Of a DNA stretch of 7,246 bases, positions 1-6,559 are shown in pieces (the stretch's first letter is position 1; every line of letters starts with the position of its first letter). The translations under genes were made by a program, and so were the position numbers. The notes beneath the pieces are model-generated. The model searched no databases, was not told the origin of the DNA, and was given only the letters and a program-made list of their open reading frames with translations. Source of the stretch: JAEUIG01 sp046349775 (GTDB taxonomy: Bacteria > Planctomycetota > Planctomycetia > Planctomycetales > Planctomycetaceae). The stretch is taken from the NCBI GenBank assembly GCA_046349775.1, contig JAXMBS010000120.1, positions 1 to 7,246 on the forward strand. The letters are read 5' to 3'.

Positions 1-31
1 GTATTATGAACACCAGCCCAGGATTCGACGC

Positions 32-1231
32 ATGACAACATCGCCGTTCGCTCCGCTGTTCACCAGTCCGGCCAGCGACGCCGAGGGGCGGCTCGAAACC
101 TTTGCCGCTCGAGGGGGGCGCGTTCTATTGGCAGTGCTGGTACCCGTGATCGCAGTCTCCGCGTCAACTGCGGCCGGCGGCGAGATCGAAGACCAGCTGG
201 CCGCAATCTGCCAGTCGCAGAATGTGCCAGGCATCATTGCAGCATCGGTCGGGCCGGACGGCGTGATCGAACTGGCCTGCGCCGGCGTGCGCAAACGGGG
301 GTCGAGCGACGCCATCAGCATCGACGACCAGTTTTCCATTGCGTCCAACAGCAAGGCCTTTACGGCGACTCTGGCGGCCGTGCTGGTGGACGACGGTGTG
401 CTCGAATGGTCGACGACGATCTCGGACGTCTGGCCCGACCAGCCGGTCCACGAGGGATTCAAAAACGTCACGCTCGAACAACTCCTCGCCCACGCCGGCG
501 GTCTGCAGAAAGACCTGCCGCTCACCGGTCCCGAATGGGGCAGCTTCTTTGCTGAACGATTCAAGCCGGAGCAGGAACGCGCCCGCATGTGCCAGTTGTT
601 GCTGACGAAAGCACCTGCGGGCACGGTCGGCAAGCATGACTATTCCAATCTCGGATACGTCATTGTCGCGGCCATGCTCGAAGAACTTGGCAAACAGCCG
701 TTCGAACAGTTGATGAAGCAGCGGGTCTTCGATCCCCTCAAAATGACCAGCACCGAGTTCTGCTCAACCAAGAAGCTGAAAGCCGCGAAAGGTCCGCTGC
801 TGTGGGGGCATGGGGCCAAAGGCGAGCCGATCAAGCCCGGGGCGCCCGTTTCGGAGAATCCCACCGTCTACGCCGGCTGCGGAACGATTCGCACCACGAT
901 CGGCGACTGGGCCAAGTTCCTCCGCTGGCACCTGAACGAGTCGGCCGGCCCGGTTTTGAAGTCTGACGAGACGATTCGCCGGCTGCACGAGGGAGACACG
1001 GATCGCGGTATCCCCGGGCAGAAATATGGCTTCGGCTGGATCCGCTTCGAATCTCCGTTCGGGCGTACGCTGCAACATACCGGCAATAATTCGAACCAGT
1101 ACTCGCTCGTGTGGCTGATGCCGGATGCGAAGCGGGCAACGTTGGTGATGACCAATACCGGGGAGGAGCAGGCCTTTGCCGCCTGCGATGCGGCGACCGT
1201 GGTGTTGATGCAGCGTCCAGCATTCAAGTGA
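32..1231 (+). CDS. Exported serine hydrolase, class C beta-lactamase / penicillin-binding-protein-like family
   Basis: A 399-residue protein of the beta-lactamase class C / D-alanyl-D-alanine carboxypeptidase / esterase fold. The family uses an active-site serine to attack an ester or amide; the substrate here cannot be told. The three hallmark motifs are present in order: S-x-x-K as SNSK (residues 105-108, within FSIASNSKAFTA), Y-x-N as YSN (204-206), and HTG (349-351) in place of KTG. A hydrophobic stretch at about 31-48 preceded by RGGR looks like an export signal or membrane anchor. The roughly 28-residue segment before it is unusually long for a signal peptide. The ATG at 32 is backed by AGGA at 20-23, eight bases upstream. 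It is alone on this strand apart from the tRNA gene. True antibiotic hydrolysis is unlikely to be its main role, since most such environmental proteins are esterases or peptidases, but that is inference. Confidence 0.9.
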   Translation: MTTSPFAPLFTSPASDAEGRLETFAARGGRVLLAVLVPVIAVSASTAAGGEIEDQLAAICQSQNVPGIIAASVGPDGVIELACAGVRKRGSSDAISIDDQFSIASNSKAFTATLAAVLVDDGVLEWSTTISDVWPDQPVHEGFKNVTLEQLLAHAGGLQKDLPLTGPEWGSFFAERFKPEQERARMCQLLLTKAPAGTVGKHDYSNLGYVIVAAMLEELGKQPFEQLMKQRVFDPLKMTSTEFCSTKKLKAAKGPLLWGHGAKGEPIKPGAPVSENPTVYAGCGTIRTTIGDWAKFLRWHLNESAGPVLKSDETIRRLHEGDTDRGIPGQKYGFGWIRFESPFGRTLQHTGNNSNQYSLVWLMPDAKRATLVMTNTGEEQAFAACDAATVVLMQRPAFK

Positions 1232-1254
1232 CGCTGCGGTTCGCCGCTGGTGCG

Positions 1255-1282
1255 TTGAACCGCGATCCCGATCCGCTATACT
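1255..1282 (+). promoter_or_regulatory. Sigma70-type promoter for tRNA-Leu
   Basis: TTGAAC at 1255-1260 and TATACT at 1277-1282 are separated by 16 bases and match the -35 and -10 consensus well. The pair lies between the hydrolase stop and the tRNA. It implies a transcript starting near 1289 with a leader of roughly 85 bases to be processed off the tRNA 5' end. It is the clearest promoter in the window. Confidence 0.65.
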
Positions 1283-1374
1283 CCTCCGCACGAGTGACGG
1301 CCGCTGGGGCGAGTTGTTCCCCCGCACCGGGCAGAGCGAACCGCTGCCGGGCGGGCCGGGTCACTTGATCGCCG

Positions 1375-1460
<86 letters not shown>

Positions 1461-1467
1461 GTTCTTC

Positions 1468-1495
1468 AAAACGCCTGCTGTTGCGGGCGTTTTTT
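1468..1495 (+). terminator. Intrinsic terminator, probably bidirectional (tRNA-Leu and lysS)
   Basis: ACGCCTGC (1471-1478) pairs with GCGGGCGT (1483-1490) around a TGTT loop, with one G-U pair, and is followed by five more T residues to 1495. It begins eight bases after the tRNA. On the opposite strand the same hairpin is followed by four T residues (1471-1468). It lies just past the lysS stop, so it can terminate both convergent transcripts. Confidence 0.85.
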
Positions 1496-1513
1496 GTTGC
1501 GCCGTGCAGCAGA

Positions 1514-3163
1514 TCAGCCTTCCGGCCGCAGCAGCGGGAAGAAGATCACGTCGCGGATCGTCGGCGAGTTCGTCAGCAGCATCACCAGCCGGTCGATGCC
1601 GATCCCCAGTCCGCCCGCCGGCGGCATGCCGACCTTCAGCGCGCGAATGAAGTCGTGGTCCATTTTGGCCATCGATTCCTCCTCGGCCAACCCGGCGAGC
1701 TGCGTGCGGAACAGCTCCTCCTGAAGTCGCGGGTCGTTCAGTTCCGTGTAGGCGTTGGCGACTTCCATCCCCTGGATGAAGAGCTCGAACCGCTCGGCCA
1801 GCGCCGGCGCACTGCGCTTCCGCTTGGTCAGCGGACAGATTGCCGCCGGATAGTCGAGGACGAACACCGGCCGGTCGAAGCCCAGCTGCGGTTCGACGAA
1901 CTCCTCGAACAGTTCGCTGATGAGCACGTCGGGATGCGCGACGTCGGGATCGACGTGCGTCGGAGGCGGGGACTTGGGAGCGCCCGTGCGCGGTGCATGC
2001 TTCGGCTGTTGACCGGCGACGTGGTCCTCTCCGGTGGCTGCCAGTGACGGCGACTCGGTTTCGACATAGACCGCCCGCGTGCCAAACTGCGCGCGCCACT
2101 TCGCGCGGACGGCATCGTGGTCAGTCATCGAGATACCGACTGCCTCCTGGAACAACTCCGCATATGTCCGCCGCGGCCAGGGGGGCGTGAGATCAATCGT
2201 CGCGTCTCCCCACGGCAACTGGAGCCGTTCAGGACCGGTCACCGCATGTTCGTTGACCTCTGGGTTCTGACCTTTGGCCTCTGCGGCCACCGTCCGCGCA
2301 GCGTTGACGACGATCGCCTCGGTCAGGTCCATCATCGACCCGTAGTCGCCATAGGCCTGGTAGACCTCCAGCATCGTGAACTCGGGATTGTGCGTGGCGT
2401 CGATCCCCTCGTTGCGGAAGACGCGCCCCAGCTCGTACACGCGCTCGATGCCGCCGACCAGCAGCCGCTTGAGGTGCAGCTCCAGTGCGATCCGCAGGTA
2501 GAGATTGATGTCGAGCGCGTTGTGATGCGTGATGAACGGCCGCGCGGCGGCGCCGCCGGCGATCGCATGCAGCACCGGCGTTTCGACCTCGACGAACCGG
2601 GCGCCGCGCAGCGTCTGGCGGACGGAATCGATGATGCGGCTCCGCAGCAGCAGCTTGTCGCGGACCCCGTCGCTGTAGATCAGGTCGGAGTACCGCTGGC
2701 GCGGGCGGGTTTCGACGTCCTCCAGGCCGTGCCACTTCTCCAGGGGGCTGCGCGAGCGACTTGCGAGACCGTGAGCTCGCGGACGAAGACGGAGACCTCG
2801 CCGCTCTCGGTGCGGCGCATGGCGCCGTCCTCGATGCCGGCCAGGTCGCCGAGGTCGAGCTGCGACATCAGCTCCCACTGCGACTCGCTGAGGTCGCCTT
2901 TCGAGAACAGCAGTTGAATCTTGCCGGTGGCGTCTGGACATCCGGGGAACCGGAGCTTGCCGCCTTGCGGCGGAGCATGATGCGGCCGGCGATGCGCACG
3001 TCGGGCCCGTTGATTCCGGCTGCGGGGGGGCAGAGCGGGCGGACGTCGGCAATTGCGCATTGGCCGTCGAACCGCTGTCGAACGGATCGTGCCCAGCTCG
3101 ACGATCTTCTGGAGTTTCGAGGCGGGCGGCTTCGAAGCGGTCAGGACGATCAGGCTGCGACAT
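1514..3163 (-). CDS. lysS: Lysyl-tRNA synthetase, class II; N-terminal third broken by multiple apparent frameshifts
   Basis: LysRS charges tRNA-Lys with lysine in the cytoplasm. From about 2740 down to the stop the frame is intact and unmistakable: KWHGLEDVE, then RSRIIDSVRQTLR, class II motif 2 as RVFRNEGID..HNPEFTMLE, ICPLTKRK, ELFIQGMEVANAYTELNDP, and motif 3 as GGLGIGIDRLVMLL ending FFPLLRPEG. The frame used by the C-terminal two thirds stays open to the ATG at 3163, but most of it between about 3115 and 2741 does not encode LysRS. The conserved anticodon-binding-domain sequence instead appears in pieces in all three reverse frames, for example KLQKIVELG, QRFDGQCAIADVR, GRIMLRR and KIQLLFSKGDLSES. 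MSQPDRPDRFEAARL at 3163 is a plausible true start, although no clear Shine-Dalgarno precedes it. An unusual Pro/Ala-rich insertion of about 38 codons lies at 1949-2062. I favour an intact essential gene with local sequence errors; a real pseudogene with a second LysRS elsewhere is the alternative. Confidence 0.9.
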   Translation of the reverse strand: MSQPDRPDRFEAARLETPEDRRAGHDPFDSGSTANAQLPTSARSAPPQPESTGPTCASPAASCSAARRQAPVPRMSRRHRQDSTAVLERRPQRVAVGADVAARPRRPGRHRGRRHAPHRERRGLRLRPRAHGLASRSRSPLEKWHGLEDVETRPRQRYSDLIYSDGVRDKLLLRSRIIDSVRQTLRGARFVEVETPVLHAIAGGAAARPFITHHNALDINLYLRIALELHLKRLLVGGIERVYELGRVFRNEGIDATHNPEFTMLEVYQAYGDYGSMMDLTEAIVVNAARTVAAEAKGQNPEVNEHAVTGPERLQLPWGDATIDLTPPWPRRTYAELFQEAVGISMTDHDAVRAKWRAQFGTRAVYVETESPSLAATGEDHVAGQQPKHAPRTGAPKSPPPTHVDPDVAHPDVLISELFEEFVEPQLGFDRPVFVLDYPAAICPLTKRKRSAPALAERFELFIQGMEVANAYTELNDPRLQEELFRTQLAGLAEEESMAKMDHDFIRALKVGMPPAGGLGIGIDRLVMLLTNSPTIRDVIFFPLLRPEG

Positions 3164-3193
3164 GGTGCTTTGAGCAATCAGGACGATGAGCGT

Positions 3194-3210
3194 CGCGCAA
3201 CGTTTGCGCG
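3194..3210. repeat. Short perfect inverted repeat upstream of lysS
   Basis: CGCGCAA (3194-3200) and TTGCGCG (3204-3210) form a perfect 7-base inverted repeat around CGT, centred about 40 bases upstream of the lysS start. It could be a hairpin in the lysS leader or a binding site for a dimeric protein. It has no T-tract. Short GC-rich palindromes also arise by chance in DNA of this composition. Confidence 0.35.
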
Positions 3211-3240
3211 GCGGCGACATTCTCGGGCGGTTGGCAAGAA

Positions 3241-3260
3241 CGGACGCATGTTAGCGTCCG
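3241..3260 (-). terminator. Hairpin after the J-like gene, possible terminator
   Basis: CGGACGC (3241-3247) and GCGTCCG (3254-3260) make a perfect 7-bp stem with a six-base loop, ATGTTA, 13 bases past the stop codon of the J-like gene on the - strand. The bases that follow in the direction of transcription read TTCTTGCC, only a weak U-tract. Termination is therefore plausible but not certain. It would separate the Hsp70/J-like transcript from lysS. Confidence 0.45.
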
Positions 3261-3273
3261 GCGGTTCGCAGCG

Positions 3274-4326
3274 TTACTTCCCGAGTACTTCTGCGTCACC
3301 CAGAACGCGGCCGGGCCACCAGTGACGCACGCCACTGCGAGGCAGCCCGAGCGAGGCCAGTACGCCGGGGAGCCGGACCACCCCCATGAACTGCAATAGC
3401 TGCGGCAGCATCGGAATAATGACCGACCAGCACAGCACGATGTAACCGACCTGCTTGCGCTTGGAGCTGTTCGTCGGGGGCAGCTTGTCGAACGGGACCT
3501 TCGGGCCGCGCTTTTCCGGCTTGGCCTTCTTTTCAGCAGCCTTGTCGTTCCCCTTCTTGCCGGCGGCAGCCTTTTTTTTGTCCGGGACGATCTCTGCCGC
3601 CTCGTTGCGGGCGCCGGGTGCGTAGTACTTGGCGATCGCCTGATTGATCGCGCGGGGCGTCGCAATCACGGGCCGGACAGGCACTCCAAACCGCAGCTGG
3701 AGTTCCTCTTCGACCTCATGGTCCAGCTGGTCGACACCGGCGACGAGAAGTCGGTCGTCGTCGATGAACAAAGGCAGGAACGTGTGCGACTTCACAAGCG
3801 ATTTGGGGACGGCATCGAGGATGGCGTCCTCGGGGAGCATGTCGTCCAGTTCGACGTACGAGTAACCGAGCTGCTGCGCGAGGGCCTGGGCCGCCTGCTC
3901 CGGGGCGACGAGCTTCATTTGGACGACGGCGTCGCGCTCGGACAGTCCGGTGCGCTTGGCGTAGTCTTCAACTTCCTTTTTCTGATCGCGGGAGATTTTC
4001 TGCTGCTTGACGAGGATGTCCAGCAGCGGCAACCGGCCGAATTCATCGCGGGTAGCTTCGAATTCGCGGCCGAGGCTTTCGTCGTAGTCGCGTTTCCGCT
4101 CCGGATCGGTCAAACAGAGCATGGCCTTGGCCAGCTCGTTGAGGAGCGTCTGCGACCGGTCCGAATACTGGCCGGTCGCATACTTGCGGACGTGCGCGTT
4201 CAGCTTCTTGTAGTTCGCGCGGATTCTGTCCGGATCGTCGGTGAACCGCACGCTGCGCAGCAGTTCGTAATGGTCCGGCGGCCGCGGGCCGTCGGGGATT
4301 CCGAGCCAGTCCTTATAGACATCCAT
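3274..4326 (-). CDS. Membrane-anchored protein with HPD-less J-like domain and GspE/MshE N-terminal-like domain
   Basis: A 350-residue protein. Residues 1-22 (WLGIP..PRPPDHYELL) followed by 23-86 resemble the start, helix II and end of a J domain (NYKKLNAHV..., then LTDPERKRDYD). The HPD loop that stimulates Hsp70 is absent: the region reads HVRKYATGQYSDRSQ. This variant domain is one I know from planctomycete proteins. Residues about 98-236 resemble the GspE/MshEN domain of type II secretion and pilus ATPases, with PLLDILVKQQKIS, LAQQLGYSYVEL, LPLFIDDDRLLVA and INQAIAKYY. No ATPase domain follows. A Lys/Ala-rich linker (249-276) leads to a hydrophobic segment (293-318) and probably a second one. 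I chose the ATG at 4326 because homology begins there; the open frame continues upstream to a GTG at 4413, and no Shine-Dalgarno is obvious. It follows the Hsp70 gene by 160 bases on the same strand, so a partnership is likely by inference. The last 20 or so residues may be misread because of two compensating indels near 3342 and 3285. Confidence 0.8.
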   Translation of the reverse strand: MDVYKDWLGIPDGPRPPDHYELLRSVRFTDDPDRIRANYKKLNAHVRKYATGQYSDRSQTLLNELAKAMLCLTDPERKRDYDESLGREFEATRDEFGRLPLLDILVKQQKISRDQKKEVEDYAKRTGLSERDAVVQMKLVAPEQAAQALAQQLGYSYVELDDMLPEDAILDAVPKSLVKSHTFLPLFIDDDRLLVAGVDQLDHEVEEELQLRFGVPVRPVIATPRAINQAIAKYYAPGARNEAAEIVPDKKKAAAGKKGNDKAAEKKAKPEKRGPKVPFDKLPPTNSSKRKQVGYIVLCWSVIIPMLPQLLQFMGVVRLPGVLASLGLPRSGVRHWWPGRVLGDAEVLGK

Positions 4327-4486
4327 GCGCGTGCCGTTGGGGGAGGTATCGGTCGATTTGCGAGGAGTTAACACCCAACCAGGCTGACGCACGATCTCGT
4401 CCGCAGATCGCACCGGTCACGGTTGCGCCCTGCCACGGGGATCAAGCCCATGGCTCACGATGATCGCCAACTGCCGATCCAGTCCG

Positions 4487-6064
4487 TTACTCGACGTGGT
4501 ACTGCGTCGCCAGGTTTTCGAATGCCGAGACGCCGTCGGAGTCGAGTCCCTGCGAACGCTGGATTTCAATCTGAGCTTCGCGGTTGCCCGTGAGCTCGCG
4601 GGCGCGGGCACTGATCCGGCCGTTCTTGTCGTACTCGTAGGTCACTTCGACCGGCGAGCCGGCCGGCAGGTTCGGCGGCAGGTTCACCACGCGGAAGTCG
4701 CCGATCGTCGTGCACGCGTCCGGATCGGCGGCGTCCCCTTCCAGCACGCTGATGTGCACGCGCTGCTGGTTGGGCGAGTTCGTGACGAACTGCTGCGTGA
4801 CGCGGTGCGGCACCGGGCTGTTCTTGGGGATCATGATGTGGTTGATCTTCCGCGACCGGTTGTTCGGGTCGGTGATCTTGACCCCCAGCGAGTGGGAGTT
4901 GACGTCAGTCGTGTTGACGGACCGCAGCCGGCTGATGACCGCGCGGGCAAGGCGGCTGTCGCCCCCGGTGGCGCGGGCTTCCAGGATCGCCGCGTGAATG
5001 CAGGCCCCCTGCGCGACGGCTTCTTCCGGCACGACGGCCCGCGAAGGAGCGCGCCCGGTCACTTCTCTGAGCATGGCTTCGACGACCGGCATGTAGGTCG
5101 AACCGCCGACGAGCACCACCTCGTCGAGCTGCCCCTTCTTCATCCCGGCCTGTTCCATCACCAGTTCCGTGGTGTCCTTCGTGCGCTGCATCAGGTCGCT
5201 GGTGATCCGCTCGAAGTCGCCGCGCGAGAGCGCGACCGTCAGCGTCTTCCCCTTGTAGTAGCAACTGATGGAGACTTGCGCCTTCGTGCTCAGCTCGCGC
5301 TTGGCGTCTTCGCACTCCTGGGTGACGGTCATCATCGACTCAGGGTCTTCGCGCGGGTCTTCGTTGTACTTGCGGTGGAACTGCTCGGCGATGTGGTCGA
5401 CGATCCGGCGGCTCCAGTCGAGCCCGCCGAGCATGACGTCGCCGTCCGTCGCCAGCACGCGGAACGACGTCGGCGTGTACCGCACGACAGTGACGTCGAA
5501 CGTCCCGCCGCCGAGGTCGTACACCAGGATCGTCCGCTCCTTGCTGGCGAGATCCTGCCGGCCGAGCTCGCCGCGCTGCCAGGCGTATGCCAGCGTGGCG
5601 GCGGTCGGCTCGTTGATGATGTCGATGACATTCAGGCCCGCGATGCGGCCGGCGTCCTGCGTCGCCTTGCGGCGGATGTCGTTGAAGTAGTACGGCACGG
5701 TGATCACGGCATTGGTGATCGGCCCGATGACCTTCTCGGCGTCCTGCTTGAGCTTCTTGAGAATCAGCGCGGAGATGAATTCCGGCGTCAGCTTCTTGTT
5801 CTGGTAGACAACGAAGAAATCCTTGTTGCCCATCTGCCGCTTGATGGCCTCGACAATGTGACTGGGATCCTCCAGCGACATGCGCTCAAACGTCGGGCCG
5901 ACGATGACCTTGCCGTCGTCTCCCAGCAGCACCACGGACGGCGTGATCGGCTTGCCGTCGGCGTTGGGCAGCGAGGTTGGCACGCCGTTGGGGTCCAACT
6001 GGGCGATTGCGGAATAGGTTGTGCCCAAATCAATTCCGACCGTCTGCCCTTCAAGAATCTTCAT
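4487..6064 (-). CDS. Hsp70-family chaperone ATPase lacking the C-terminal lid
   Basis: A 525-residue Hsp70 homologue; DnaK proteins run to about 610-640. The nucleotide-binding domain (about 7-360) keeps all signatures: phosphate-1 VGIDLGTTYSAI (9-20), AIKR (73-76), ITVPYYFND and IINEPTAAT (121-157, with the catalytic-type Glu at 152), phosphate-2 VYDLGGGTFD (181-190, Thr188) and the adenosine motif VLVGGSTYMP (317-326). The substrate-binding beta domain follows (about 392-500; SLGV, then HISVLEGD, then EVTYEYDKNGRISA). The protein ends at GLDSDGVSAFENLATQYHVE, where lid helix A of DnaK would begin, so the helical lid and tail are missing. The linker is VNTTD (383-387) instead of VLLLD, preceded by roughly 15 extra residues. 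The start at 6064 has AGGA seven bases upstream (6072-6075). I would not call it dnaK: it looks like a specialised paralogue, probably acting with the J-like protein encoded just downstream. No CIRCE heat-shock operator is visible upstream. Confidence 0.93.
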   Translation of the reverse strand: MKILEGQTVGIDLGTTYSAIAQLDPNGVPTSLPNADGKPITPSVVLLGDDGKVIVGPTFERMSLEDPSHIVEAIKRQMGNKDFFVVYQNKKLTPEFISALILKKLKQDAEKVIGPITNAVITVPYYFNDIRRKATQDAGRIAGLNVIDIINEPTAATLAYAWQRGELGRQDLASKERTILVYDLGGGTFDVTVVRYTPTSFRVLATDGDVMLGGLDWSRRIVDHIAEQFHRKYNEDPREDPESMMTVTQECEDAKRELSTKAQVSISCYYKGKTLTVALSRGDFERITSDLMQRTKDTTELVMEQAGMKKGQLDEVVLVGGSTYMPVVEAMLREVTGRAPSRAVVPEEAVAQGACIHAAILEARATGGDSRLARAVISRLRSVNTTDVNSHSLGVKITDPNNRSRKINHIMIPKNSPVPHRVTQQFVTNSPNQQRVHISVLEGDAADPDACTTIGDFRVVNLPPNLPAGSPVEVTYEYDKNGRISARARELTGNREAQIEIQRSQGLDSDGVSAFENLATQYHVE

Positions 6065-6202
6065 CGGGAAATCCTGGGAAACTCGTGCGGTGCCTGTCAG
6101 GTGAATGCAGAAACGGCCATCAGGGGTGCCAGAGCAGCCCCCCGGGGACGCGCCGATCATGCGTCTAGGAAGCCGCTATTCTGACGGGGCGCCGGAGGGG
6201 AA

Positions 6203-6430
6203 TCAAGCGCCGCTGCTGATTCGACAAAGACTCCGGTCGCGGGTGGCGCGCCATGTCGCGTTGCCGGAGAAAGCGGTCTCGGTATGGGCGACGGTCAGCA
6301 TCGCGGCCTGCGCGCGTCCGCCCTCCGGCAGGAGGCTAGACGCGGTCGCATCCGATGGTTCGTTGGCCAGAGCCGCGACTGGGACGAGCAAGAACGCGAG
6401 GACCGCTTTGCGAAGGAAGATACGACGCAT
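6203..6430 (-). CDS. Small exported protein, 75 residues, unknown function
   Basis: I do not recognise the family. The N-terminus is a textbook Sec signal peptide: basic start MRRIFLRK, hydrophobic core AVLAFLLVPVAALA, and a likely cleavage after ALA at residue 22, leaving NEPSDA as the mature N-terminus. There is no lipobox cysteine. The mature part is only about 53 residues, hydrophilic, with one cysteine (Cys69) and no repeat. The ATG at 6430 is preceded by AAGGA with seven bases of spacing, and codon third positions are GC-rich nearly to the end, which supports a real gene. It lies 138 bases upstream of the Hsp70 start on the same strand, but nothing shows that the two are co-transcribed. 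A truncated or frameshifted longer protein is possible. Confidence 0.6.
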   Translation of the reverse strand: MRRIFLRKAVLAFLLVPVAALANEPSDATASSLLPEGGRAQAAMLTVAHTETAFSGNATWRATRDRSLCRISSGA

Positions 6431-6491
6431 GATCCGGTCCTTCGGCCTATTTTGTGAGGAGAAGCCGAAGCGCTGGAGTTCATCCCCGCAC

Positions 6492-6520
6492 TGGCACTGC
6501 TGGACAAGCCAGCAGTGCCA
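6492..6520. repeat. Long perfect hairpin, possible terminator or dispersed palindromic element
   Basis: TGGCACTGCTGG (6492-6503) pairs perfectly with CCAGCAGTGCCA (6509-6520) around a five-base loop, ACAAG. It sits 40 bases past the stop of the 128-residue exported protein on the - strand, where a terminator belongs. The sequence following it in that direction (GTGCGGGGATGA) has no U-tract. A 12-bp perfect stem is far beyond chance, and its form resembles REP-like intergenic palindromes. Whether it is repeated across the genome cannot be seen here. Confidence 0.6.
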
Positions 6521-6559
6521 CCAGTCCGTCGCGCCACCGCACCGCGTTGCATTCGCACG

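Noticed and set aside
2117..2917. 266-codon + strand frame opposite lysS
   Set aside because: Antisense shadow. The - strand encodes LysRS motif 2 in this very stretch.
3718..4371. 217-codon + strand frame opposite the J-like gene
   Set aside because: Antisense shadow of a GC-rich gene; no motif, and a composition dominated by Val, Leu, Arg and Gly.
4460..6184. 574-codon open frame on the + strand opposite the Hsp70 gene
   Set aside because: It mirrors the Hsp70 gene almost base for base, has no recognisable domain, and is rich in Arg/Asp/Val/Leu as expected from the antisense of GC-rich codons. The - strand product is unmistakably Hsp70.
6065..6202. CIRCE-type heat-shock operator upstream of the Hsp70 gene
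   Set aside because: I looked for TTAGCACTC and GAGTGCTAA with a 9-base gap and found neither; no other clear operator is visible.
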